Source: Flavobacterium sp. 5
GTDB lineage: Bacteria; Bacteroidota; Bacteroidia; Flavobacteriales; Flavobacteriaceae
Assembly: GCF_002813295.1 (NCBI RefSeq)
Contig: NZ_PHUE01000001.1
Location: forward strand, 806,001-870,000
DNA length: 64,000 bases
Reading direction: 5' to 3'
How positions within the stretch are numbered: position 1 is the first letter of the stretch; every line of letters starts with the position of its first letter. A program made the position numbers and the translations under genes. Under the pieces are notes generated by a model. The model made no database searches and was not told the origin of the DNA. It was given only the letters and a program-made list of their open reading frames with translations. Of the stretch, positions 35,385 to 44,739 are shown piece after piece.

Positions 35385-36509
35385 TTAAACATTGACATCT
35401 TTAAATTTGTTCAATTTAGCATATCTAATCAATTGGGTAAAGATTTCATCATTAAATAATGGAATTTCAAGAATAGAATTCAACAGCTTAGTATTAAACT
35501 GTTTTGCACTAGATACAAGGTAGGGTTTGAGATGTTTACCAATACTCTCATAATACAATTTCTCGGTAGTATTTTGATATTCGAAATCTGGAGAATCTGG
35601 GACTATTGTATAATTAGAATATCCTACTTCATCCATAATCAATTCCAATCCTTTAACGAGGTTTAAACTTTCATGGCTCACAATATTGAGTTGGTGTATA
35701 TCATCTCTCCTAAAAACAGATACAATTACTTTTGCAACATAATCGACAGGAATAATATTTAAACCCGACATTTTACCGATTGCAAAACGTACATTTTCAT
35801 GTTCAGTTTTTCGTTGTGCAGCAAAATAAAAGAATTTTGCCAACAGATAGAAAACCATATATTTTGAGATAAAGTATCTATTCTCATCTCCCAACATTTT
35901 TCCACAAATAACACTTGGTCGTAGTATTTGATAAGGCAAGTCTAAAGCCTTACATTTTTTAGCAACAAATTTTTCTGAATAAAACTTAGCGTTCTCGTAG
36001 GCGTTACGATGCTTTGGAACAAAATCCAGATTATGGAAGTCGTTATCTACAATCCCAGAGCGCTCTCCTGAGGAAAAAGCAGTTCCTATGTAAATGAATT
36101 TTTTTATAGAATGATGAAAATTTTCCAAAATAACTTTAGTGATCTTGGTATTTTCTTCAAATATTTTTTCACGATGTGCTTCATCAGTAGATAAATTGAC
36201 ATATCCCGCAGAATGAATAAAATAGGCTCCATCTATTTTACTTGAAAAATTTTCCTGCATTGAATCTAAGTCCGCATCAACTATCTCTATATATTGGTCT
36301 AGTTTTTCAATTCCAATATCTTTCAAGAATTGAGGAGTGTAACTACTAGATAGTAATTCATTGATTCGGTCTAAAGCGCTTCTTTTTTTCTTGCTTCTGG
36401 AAATCAAGATAAGTTTACCCTTAATTGACTCTTTTACGAATAGTTCGAGAATTTCATACATAATCTGAGAACCCAAAACACCTGTCCCCCCTGTAAGCAC
36501 TATTTTCAT
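35385..36509 (-). CDS. Thioester-reductase-like SDR oxidoreductase
   Basis: A 374-residue extended short-chain dehydrogenase. The NAD(P) loop is GGTGVLG at 7-13, with a basic RSKKKR after the second strand pointing to NADP. The active-site pair is Tyr171 and Lys175 in YENAK, with FIYIGTAFSSGERSG before it. The layout resembles the NAD-binding-4 group (male sterility/thioester reductase domains, which reduce acyl thioesters to aldehydes or alcohols) but as a free-standing protein. No acyltransferase, carrier protein or ligase is adjacent, so the substrate is unknown. Confidence 0.82.
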   Translation of the reverse strand: MKIVLTGGTGVLGSQIMYEILELFVKESIKGKLILISRSKKKRSALDRINELLSSSYTPQFLKDIGIEKLDQYIEIVDADLDSMQENFSSKIDGAYFIHSAGYVNLSTDEAHREKIFEENTKITKVILENFHHSIKKFIYIGTAFSSGERSGIVDNDFHNLDFVPKHRNAYENAKFYSEKFVAKKCKALDLPYQILRPSVICGKMLGDENRYFISKYMVFYLLAKFFYFAAQRKTEHENVRFAIGKMSGLNIIPVDYVAKVIVSVFRRDDIHQLNIVSHESLNLVKGLELIMDEVGYSNYTIVPDSPDFEYQNTTEKLYYESIGKHLKPYLVSSAKQFNTKLLNSILEIPLFNDEIFTQLIRYAKLNKFKDVNV

Positions 36510-37591
36510 CGGAAGTATTATTTTAATTAAAAACTGAAGTCGATTAATTTACTACGATAAAAAAGGGGCAGAAGTTTCAAAATATTGATATTCAATTATT
36601 AAAAAATAATTAAACATCTAAAAGTTAAGTAAAGTTAATTCTTTTTTTTCTCTTAAATTATCGTTTTCAACAAAACTTGAATCCAAATAGTATCCCTTTT
36701 TAATATAAAATACTTTTAAATATTTTTCTTTTAACCAACCTTTTCTGAAGTAATTTTATTTGATCTTTTTTCATCTAAAAAAGTTGTTTTTAAGTTAAAA
36801 TGTTGCTCTTTTTTAGAAGAAATAAAACTATCATTGATTATACATTTAATTTTAAGCATTTTATGCTTTTTTATAAAAAAAATTAACACGTATTTAATTG
36901 ATTATTAATAGGTTATGCTGTTTTTTTATTTTAAGCGAATCTAAACATTATGTACTCTTATTCGTATTTACAATGCTTTTTATCGTTTTTATTTAACTTA
37001 TATCGGGCTTTTTAACATTTATACGAAATGTGCTTTCAAAATTAATTAATTTTACTCCGTTACTTTTTAAAGTGATTTAGTTGTCTAAGTGACGGCTAAA
37101 AATTAAAATAAATGAATGGTTATTATTCTCTACAGATTGAATCTTTTATAGTCGTTTTTTTTTTTAACTAGAACGGTTCAATTATACAGGAATAAGGTTT
37201 TACACTTCTTAATTTTATTTTGAAGTTAGTCATTGTGCTGAAGATTGTATTTACTCAAAGGTACATTTCAGTTTTTTAATCTATTCTAAGCATTAATTTT
37301 TTTAATGTTTTATGTTAAAAGCCCCCTTTTTTCAAACCTCCTTTTTGTAATAAAAGAATTTAATTATTGTTCCCCACAATATAAATTTCTTTCTAAGACC
37401 GTATACTTCATAGCTACATCTATGAAGGTGTGTTTATTTTCCTATTTAAAAGTTACAGCTATACAAATCTGTTTCTTTTAAATTTACCTAACCAAAATTT
37501 TCATTTATGAAACAACACTCACTGGTTTCCCGCAAACCCTATTTCTACTGATCTTTTCCTATTGATACTATGGTCTTAAAACCATATTGAT
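36510..37591. other. Gene-free 1.1 kb stretch upstream of the giant surface protein gene
   Basis: I see no supported gene on either strand. The sequence is AT-rich, with a long T-run near 37150 and an 8-bp hairpin CTTCATAG/CTATGAAG at 37406-37427. A 14-codon ORF (ATG 37507, stop TGA 37549-37551) and a small ATGGT/ACCAT hairpin come just before the large gene. The divergent promoters of the SDR gene and the surface protein must be here, and a long leader is possible. I find no exact TAnnTTTG close to the start. Confidence 0.5.
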
Positions 37592-40500
37592 ATGAAAAAA
37601 ATTATTCTTTTTACGATAAAAAGCATGCAAGAATATTGCATTTCTTTTTCCTGTTTACTCAGAACAGGTATTTCAAAATTTAATTTCACAATTCCTTTAA
37701 ATCAATCATTCAAACTATGGTCTACTAGTTGGCTCCAAAGCCTTGCTTTACCTATAGTTTTTTTAGGGTTTCTCATGATCAGTTATACTACTGTTCATGC
37801 CCAAAACATTAAAGGAATTGTCCCAGTATCTTCCCCAGCTGGAGGAGATGCCATTGATGGAGATTTTTTCGCTCATCAGCCTATTGGGACTAATTTTGAA
37901 AAAATTGGAGATTTGTTTGATGATCGACACAATCCTTCAAGTCCAGCATACGACCCCAATAATCCAACGGCTCTTCACAATTTAAATCACGGATTAATTG
38001 ACCCTGTAACGGGAAACGTGCTAAACAAACCACTCCCAGAAACAGACCCACCTACTCCTCAAAATGTTCCGGTGACCTATCAAATAAAAGATCGTTATAT
38101 AGATGATCTTACGATATTCACACTTTCCAATAAAATAAATGACAATCCAAACACCTATACATGGGGAGCTGGAACATCTCCTAATAAAAATGAAATCCAA
38201 AACTGTGGCGCTCATTTTAGTTATGGCGATCCTGCAATAAAAGGAGGTGTAACCAATATGGCAGGTACTTTTATTAGCCCTACTCCAGCTGGAGGTGTAT
38301 CTGGATTAGCAACCGATTTATGGTGTATGTTTGCTGGTGACCGTCAGGTAACTAACGGTAGCAGCTATATTGATTTTGAATTTTTGCAAGCTCCCCTCAC
38401 TATGACTGGAGCCACCTTTGGACCAGTTGATCCTTTTACTGGTGTTGCACCAATTAGTGGAGGTAGCGGGAAATTTGTAAGTGCCGCCCCAGATGCAACT
38501 GGTGGTCGTACTGTAGGTGACATATTAATTACCATTGAATTTACTCAAGGTGGTGGTGATGCAAATGTAGTAATCAGACAATGGCAAAAAGTTGGTTCAG
38601 CTTATGAATATGTTGTTATTCCGAATACTACGTTTCCTGGATTCATTTTTTGTACCAATAATAATGTAACAACTACCGTTCCATTTGAAGCTTATGGTAC
38701 CAATCCAGGTGTTTATGTACCTAATCAATGGGCAGAAGGAGCTATAAACCTTACTCAAGTACTTACAGCTCTTCATAATCCATGTACTTCAATCAGCACA
38801 TTATTTATAAGAACCAGATCTTCTGGTAGCTCAGCACAATCTGAATTGAAAGATTTTCCAGGCGCTCCTATTCAGTTGAATTTGGATTTTACTCCAAATG
38901 CGAATGCTGGAGCTGATTTTGCAAAAACTTGTATCAGTAACCCTGATGGCAAAGAAATAGGTCAGGCTCCTGAAGTAGGATTTACCTATTCATGGTCACC
39001 ATCTACAGGATTAAGCGCAACTAATATTGCCAATCCTATTGCCAATCCTACGGAAACTACTACTTATACTGTAACTAAAACCAAAGCTTCTACAGGTTGT
39101 AGTGATACGGATCAGGTAACAGTAACAGTAAATAAACCACCAGTGGTAGCAGTAGCAGGATCCGATTTTACCAAAACCTGTACAACGAATCCTAATGGAG
39201 GAAATATTGGCGAAGTAGCTGTAACTGGATTTACTTATTCATGGACTTCTTCTCCAGCTGGATTTACTTCAACAAGTGCAAACCCATTAGTTAATCCTAG
39301 TGTAACTACTACTTATACTGTAACCAAAACTCATACCACTTCTGGTTGTAGCGATACGGATGACGTTATTGTAACAGTAAACAAACCAACAGTAGTAGCA
39401 AACGCCGGAGATGACTTTACTAAAAACTGTTTGATTAATATATCAGGCGGTTCTATTGGTGAAGCTGCAATGGCAGGATATACATATTCTTGGACTTCAT
39501 CCCCTGTAGGATTTACTTCTACTGATGCTAATCCATTTGTTAATCCTAGTGTAACTACTACTTATACTGTAACCAAAACTCATACCGATTCTGGTTGTAG
39601 TGATACTGATGAGGTAACTGTAACAGTAAACAAACCAACTGTAGTGGCAGTAGCAGGTGATGACTTTACTAAAAATTGTTTGATGAATATATCAGGCGGT
39701 TCAATTGGTGAAGCAGCAGCCATAGGATATACATATTCTTGGACTTCATCTCCAGTAGGATTTACTTCTACTGATGCTAATCCATCTGTTAATCCTAGTG
39801 TAACTACTACTTATACTGTAACCAAAACTCATACCGCTTCTGGTTGTAGCGATACTGATGACGTTACTGTAACAGTAAACAAACCAGATGTAACAGCAAA
39901 TGCAGGAACTGACTTTACTAAAAATTGTTTGATCAATATATCAGGCGGTTCTATTGGTGAAGCTTCCGCTGAAGGATTCACTTATTCTTGGACTTCTTCC
40001 CCAGCAGGATTTACTTCTACTGATGCTAATCCATCTGTTAATCCTAGTGTAACTACTACTTATACTGTAACCAAAACTCATACCGCTTCTGGTTGTAGTG
40101 ATACGGATGAAGTAACTGTAACAGTAAATAAACCAACTGTAGTGGCAGTAGCCGGAGATGACTTTACTAAAAATTGTTTGATGAACATATCAGGCGGTTC
40201 TATTGGTGAAGCTTCCGCTGAAGGATTCACTTATTCTTGGACTTCGTCTCCAGCAGGATTTACTTCTACTGATGCTAATCCATCTGTTAATCCTAGTGTA
40301 ACTACTACTTATACCGTAACCAAAACTCATACCGCTTCTGGTTGTAGCGATACGGATGACGTTACTGTAACGGTAAACAAACCAGATGTAACAGCAAATG
40401 CAGGTTCTGACTTTACTAAAAATTGTTTGATCAATATATCAGGCAGTTCTATTGGTGAAGCTTCCGCAGAAGGATATACTTATTCCTGGACTTCATCTCC

Positions 40501-43500
40501 AGTAGGATTTACTTCTACTGATGCTAATCCATCTGTTAATCCTAGTGTTACTACTACTTATACTGTAACCAAAACTCATACCGCTTCTGGTTGTAGCGAT
40601 ACTGATGAGGTGACTGTAACAGTAAACAAACCAACTGTAGTGGCAGTAGCAGGTGATGACTTTACTAAAAATTGTTTGATGAACATATCAGGCGGTTCTA
40701 TTGGTGAAGCTTCCGCTGAAGGATATACTTATTCCTGGACTTCGTCTCCAGCAGGATTTACTTCTACTGATGCTAATCCATTTGTTAATCCTAGCGTAAC
40801 TACTACTTATACTGTAACTAAAACTCATACCGCTTCTGGTTGTAGCGATACTGATGAAGTAACTGTAACAGTAAATAAACCAGATGTAACAGCAAATGCA
40901 GGAACTGACTTTACTAAAAATTGTTTGATGAACATATCAGGCGGTTCTATTGGTGAAGCTTCCGCAGAAGGATATACTTATTCCTGGACTTCATCTCCAG
41001 CAGGATTTACTTCTACTGATGCTAATCCATCTGTTAATCCTAGTGTTACTACTACTTATACTGTAACTAAAACTCATACCGCTTCTGGTTGTAGCGATAC
41101 GGATGAGGTGACTGTAACGGTAAACAAACCAACTGTAGTGGCTGTAGCAGGTGATGACTTTACTAAAAATTGTTTGATCAATATGTCAGGCGGTTCTATT
41201 GGTGAAGCTTCCGCAGAAGGATATACTTATTCCTGGACTTCGTCTCCAGCAGGATTTACTTCTACTGATGCCAATCCATTTGTTAATCCTAGCGTAACTA
41301 CTACTTATACTGTAACTAAAACTCACACCGCTTCTGGTTGTAGCGATACTGACGAGGTGACTGTAACAGTAAACAAACCAACTGTAGTAGCAGTAGCAGG
41401 TGATGACTTTACTAAAAACTGTTCAATGAATTCAAATGGCGGTTCAATTGGTGAAGCAGCAGCAATAGGTTATACTTATTCTTGGACTTCGTCTCCAGCA
41501 GGATTTACTTCTACTGATGCTAATCCATCTGTTAATCCTAGTGTTACTACTACTTATACTGTAACTAAAACTCATACCGCTTCTGGTTGTAGCGATACTG
41601 ATGAAGTAACAGTAACAGTAAACAAACCAGATGTAACAGCAAATGCAGGATCTGACTTTACTAAAAATTGTTTGATCAATATATCAGGCGGTTCTATTGG
41701 TGAAGCAGCAGTCATAGGATATACTTATTCTTGGACTTCGTCTCCAGTAGGATTTACTTCTACTGATGCTAATCCATCTGTTAATCCTAGTGTTACTACT
41801 ACTTATACTGTAACTAAAACTCATACCGCTTCTGGTTGTAGCGATACGGATGACGTTACTGTAACTGTAAACAAACCAACTGTAGTGGCAGTAGCAGGTG
41901 ATGACTTTACTAAAAATTGTTTGATGAACATATCAGGCGGTTCTATTGGTGAAGCTTCCGCAGAAGGATATACTTATTCCTGGACTTCATCTCCAGCAGG
42001 ATTTACTTCTACTGATGCTAATCCATCTGTTAATCCTAGTGTTACTACTACTTATACTGTAACTAAAACTCATACCGCTTCTGGTTGTAGCGATACTGAT
42101 GAAGTAACAGTAACAGTAAACAAACCAGATGTAACAGCAAATGCAGGATCTGACTTTACTAAAAATTGTTTGATCAATATATCAGGCGGTTCTATTGGTG
42201 AGGCGGCAGCTATAGGATATACTTATTCCTGGACTTCGTCTCCAGCAGGATTTACTTCTACTGATGCTAATCCATTTGTTAATCCTAGTGTTACTACTAC
42301 TTATACTGTAACTAAAACTCATACCGCTTCTGGTTGTAGCGATACTGATGAGGTGACTGTAACGGTAAACAAACCAACTATAGTAGCAGTAGCAGGTGAT
42401 GACTTTACTAAAAATTGTTTGATGAACATATCAGGCGGTTCTATTGGTGAAGCTTCCGCAGAAGGATATACTTATTCCTGGACTTCATCTCCAGCAGGAT
42501 TTACTTCTACTGATGCTAATCCATCTGTTAATCCTAGTGTTACTACTACTTATACTGTAACTAAAACTCATTCCGCTTCTGGTTGTAGCGATACTGATGA
42601 AGTAACAGTAACAGTAAACAAACCAGATGTAACAGCAAATGCAGGATCTGACTTTACTAAAAATTGTTTGATCAATATATCAGGCGGTTCTATTGGTGAA
42701 GCAGCAGCAATAGGATATACTTATTCCTGGACTTCGTCTCCAGTAGGATTTACTTCTACTGATGCTAATCCTTTTGTTAATCCTAGTGTTACTACTACTT
42801 ATACTGTAACTAAAACTCATACTGCTTCTGGTTGTAACGATACTGATGAGGTGACTGTAACAGTAAATAAACCAACTGTAGTAGCAGTAGCCGGTGATGA
42901 CTTTACTAAAAATTGTTTGATTAATATATCAGGCGGTTCAATTGGTGAAGCTTCCGCTGAAGGATATACTTACTCTTGGACTTCGTCTCCAGCAGGATTT
43001 ACTTCTACTAATGCAAATCCATCTGTTAATCCTAGTGTTACTACTACTTACACTGTAACTAAAACTCACACCGCTTCTGGTTGTAGCGATACTGATGAAG
43101 TAACAGTAACAGTAAACAAACCAACTGTAGTAGCAGGAGCTGGAAGTGACTTTACCATTACCTGTAAATTAAACATCAGTGGTGGCTCAATTGGTGAAGC
43201 TGCTCAAGTAGGATACACTTATTCTTGGACTTCTTCTCCAGCAGGATTTACTTCTACTAATGCAAATCCATTTGTTAATCCGAGCGTGACAACTACTTAT
43301 ACAGTAACTAAAACTCATACCGCTTCTGGTTGTAGCGATACTGACGAGGTGACTGTAACAGTAAACAATACAAATCCGACTGCATTATCCGTTAAATCTC
43401 TAGAAATTTGTTACCCAATACCAGTAAGTCTGCTTTCAGCATTAGTAAGTGCATTGCCAGATCCAAACGTAATAAGTGTAACTTTCTGGACAGATGCTGC

Positions 43501-44623
43501 CGCAACTACATCACAAGTTACTAATTTGAATTTCTCAGGAACTCCTGGAGTTCATGTCTTTTATGTAAAAGAAGAAGTACTTGCAACAGGTTGTATTAGC
43601 ATTAGTCAATTTTCTGTAGATGTTAAATCTTGTATTGCTGCATTATGTACCTATACTCAAGGGTATTATGGAAATCCAGGTGGAACGTCTTGTGCGGAAG
43701 GAAAACCTTATACAACAGCGGGTCTTATCGCCAAAGCTTTGGCTTCTTATGGTGGTACTATGACAATTGGTTCAAATGGAAATACCGTTTGGATGAAAGC
43801 TCCAGAAGACATTGACGATATCATTAGAGTAATGCCTGGAGGTGGTGGAAGCTATGTATTATCTGGAAGTTATGAAATAAGCAATTTACCTAACAGTTAC
43901 TTGAAAAAAGGAAAAATCAATAATACATTATTGGCTCAAACAATTGCTTTAGGTCTTAACATCGGAATAAACGGTGCTCTTGGTAATTTAGAATTAAAAG
44001 CAGGAACTTTTGCAGTTGCTGAACCAGAAGGTGGTTGTGGATCTGATGTTCCTAAAACCAGACAATGTTCACCAGGCGGATACACTCCAGTAATCAATGA
44101 GTATAAATATTACTCAATACCTGCGAATGTAATAAATGCTATTTCACCAAAAACTGTTCAAGGGTTGTTTGCTTTGGCAAATCAAGCTTTAGGTGGCGGT
44201 TCTACAAATGGTCTTACACTTTCACAAATAGCAAGTGCAGTTGATTTAATTAATAATGCATTTGATCAATGTAGAATATTTGTAGGCTATAATGTTGAAC
44301 CACTTATATGTGCAACTCCAATAGAGTCTTTGATTATCGATTCAAGTACTTCTAGAATAGCAGACACTTCATCTTTCACAGCTTCTCCAGTTCCTTTCAA
44401 AGACCAACTTACTATCAGTTATGATTACAAATTTGTAACTGATGTAAAAATTGAGGCATTCAACTCATTAGGTCTTATAGTAGCTTCTAGCTATGATGCC
44501 AATGGTTATTTAAATAAACAAGTTACGCTAAATATCCCATCTACTGGGCAAGCTGAACTTTACATTATTAAAGTAACCACTAATAAAGGAAGCAGTACAC
44601 AAAAAGTACTTTCTACACAATAA
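37592..44623 (+). CDS. Giant T9SS-exported repeat surface protein (adhesin-like)
   Basis: The 2343-residue product has an unusually long N-terminal signal: a hydrophobic core at about 50-67 and cleavage after TVHA70. A unique domain follows (71-436; AGGDAIDGDFFAHQPIGTNF, SYIDFEFLQAPLTM). Then come 18 tandem Ig/PKD-like repeats of 82-83 residues (about 438-1926), each with FTKNC, GGSIGEA, YTYSWTSSP, TTTYTVTKTH and SGCSDTDEVTVTVN. A second unique domain (about 1930-2250, with YTQGYYGNPGGTSC) precedes a type A T9SS sorting domain (ASPVPFKDQLTISYD to KVLSTQ). It should be displayed on or released from the cell surface. Adhesion is inferred from SprB-like architecture; no ligand is known. It is monocistronic. 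Confidence 0.93.
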   Translation: MKKIILFTIKSMQEYCISFSCLLRTGISKFNFTIPLNQSFKLWSTSWLQSLALPIVFLGFLMISYTTVHAQNIKGIVPVSSPAGGDAIDGDFFAHQPIGTNFEKIGDLFDDRHNPSSPAYDPNNPTALHNLNHGLIDPVTGNVLNKPLPETDPPTPQNVPVTYQIKDRYIDDLTIFTLSNKINDNPNTYTWGAGTSPNKNEIQNCGAHFSYGDPAIKGGVTNMAGTFISPTPAGGVSGLATDLWCMFAGDRQVTNGSSYIDFEFLQAPLTMTGATFGPVDPFTGVAPISGGSGKFVSAAPDATGGRTVGDILITIEFTQGGGDANVVIRQWQKVGSAYEYVVIPNTTFPGFIFCTNNNVTTTVPFEAYGTNPGVYVPNQWAEGAINLTQVLTALHNPCTSISTLFIRTRSSGSSAQSELKDFPGAPIQLNLDFTPNANAGADFAKTCISNPDGKEIGQAPEVGFTYSWSPSTGLSATNIANPIANPTETTTYTVTKTKASTGCSDTDQVTVTVNKPPVVAVAGSDFTKTCTTNPNGGNIGEVAVTGFTYSWTSSPAGFTSTSANPLVNPSVTTTYTVTKTHTTSGCSDTDDVIVTVNKPTVVANAGDDFTKNCLINISGGSIGEAAMAGYTYSWTSSPVGFTSTDANPFVNPSVTTTYTVTKTHTDSGCSDTDEVTVTVNKPTVVAVAGDDFTKNCLMNISGGSIGEAAAIGYTYSWTSSPVGFTSTDANPSVNPSVTTTYTVTKTHTASGCSDTDDVTVTVNKPDVTANAGTDFTKNCLINISGGSIGEASAEGFTYSWTSSPAGFTSTDANPSVNPSVTTTYTVTKTHTASGCSDTDEVTVTVNKPTVVAVAGDDFTKNCLMNISGGSIGEASAEGFTYSWTSSPAGFTSTDANPSVNPSVTTTYTVTKTHTASGCSDTDDVTVTVNKPDVTANAGSDFTKNCLINISGSSIGEASAEGYTYSWTSSPVGFTSTDANPSVNPSVTTTYTVTKTHTASGCSDTDEVTVTVNKPTVVAVAGDDFTKNCLMNISGGSIGEASAEGYTYSWTSSPAGFTSTDANPFVNPSVTTTYTVTKTHTASGCSDTDEVTVTVNKPDVTANAGTDFTKNCLMNISGGSIGEASAEGYTYSWTSSPAGFTSTDANPSVNPSVTTTYTVTKTHTASGCSDTDEVTVTVNKPTVVAVAGDDFTKNCLINMSGGSIGEASAEGYTYSWTSSPAGFTSTDANPFVNPSVTTTYTVTKTHTASGCSDTDEVTVTVNKPTVVAVAGDDFTKNCSMNSNGGSIGEAAAIGYTYSWTSSPAGFTSTDANPSVNPSVTTTYTVTKTHTASGCSDTDEVTVTVNKPDVTANAGSDFTKNCLINISGGSIGEAAVIGYTYSWTSSPVGFTSTDANPSVNPSVTTTYTVTKTHTASGCSDTDDVTVTVNKPTVVAVAGDDFTKNCLMNISGGSIGEASAEGYTYSWTSSPAGFTSTDANPSVNPSVTTTYTVTKTHTASGCSDTDEVTVTVNKPDVTANAGSDFTKNCLINISGGSIGEAAAIGYTYSWTSSPAGFTSTDANPFVNPSVTTTYTVTKTHTASGCSDTDEVTVTVNKPTIVAVAGDDFTKNCLMNISGGSIGEASAEGYTYSWTSSPAGFTSTDANPSVNPSVTTTYTVTKTHSASGCSDTDEVTVTVNKPDVTANAGSDFTKNCLINISGGSIGEAAAIGYTYSWTSSPVGFTSTDANPFVNPSVTTTYTVTKTHTASGCNDTDEVTVTVNKPTVVAVAGDDFTKNCLINISGGSIGEASAEGYTYSWTSSPAGFTSTNANPSVNPSVTTTYTVTKTHTASGCSDTDEVTVTVNKPTVVAGAGSDFTITCKLNISGGSIGEAAQVGYTYSWTSSPAGFTSTNANPFVNPSVTTTYTVTKTHTASGCSDTDEVTVTVNNTNPTALSVKSLEICYPIPVSLLSALVSALPDPNVISVTFWTDAAATTSQVTNLNFSGTPGVHVFYVKEEVLATGCISISQFSVDVKSCIAALCTYTQGYYGNPGGTSCAEGKPYTTAGLIAKALASYGGTMTIGSNGNTVWMKAPEDIDDIIRVMPGGGGSYVLSGSYEISNLPNSYLKKGKINNTLLAQTIALGLNIGINGALGNLELKAGTFAVAEPEGGCGSDVPKTRQCSPGGYTPVINEYKYYSIPANVINAISPKTVQGLFALANQALGGGSTNGLTLSQIASAVDLINNAFDQCRIFVGYNVEPLICATPIESLIIDSSTSRIADTSSFTASPVPFKDQLTISYDYKFVTDVKIEAFNSLGLIVASSYDANGYLNKQVTLNIPSTGQAELYIIKVTTNKGSSTQKVLSTQ
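38903..43369 (+). repeat. 18 tandem copies of a 249-bp coding repeat
   Basis: Identical landmark GACTTTAC recurs at 39662, 39911, 40160 and 40409, an exact 249-bp step. Repeats 1, 2 and 18 are divergent; 3-17 are nearly identical at DNA level. From repeat 4 two unit types alternate, beginning AVAGDDF and TANAG(S/T)DF, giving a 498-bp higher-order unit that is broken once (repeats 10 and 11 are both AVAGDDF). Confidence 0.93.
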
Positions 44624-44641
44624 CTAAAACCATTTTTAACC

Positions 44642-44673
44642 AAAAAGCACCCGCCAAAAACGGGTGCTTTTTT
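44642..44673 (+). terminator. Terminator of the giant surface protein gene
   Basis: AAAAAGCACCCG (44642-44653) pairs with CGGGTGCTTTTT across a CCAAAAA-type loop, 18 bases past the stop, followed by more T. The symmetric A/T arms could also stop transcription of the convergent glutamine synthetase gene. Confidence 0.88.
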
Positions 44674-44739
44674 ATGTTTTAAAAACTGATAAAATTCATT
44701 GTCTTTTAAAATAGACAAGTATTAAAACTAATAATAAAA

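Noticed and set aside
37507..37551. A 14-codon ORF just before the giant gene, as a leader peptide
   Set aside because: It has no run of regulatory codons and no attenuator structure I can see; kept only as a note in the gene-free stretch.
38903..43369. Regularly spaced repeats that could suggest a CRISPR array
   Set aside because: The repeats are 249 bp, contiguous, in frame and coding; there are no short repeats with unique spacers and no cas genes.
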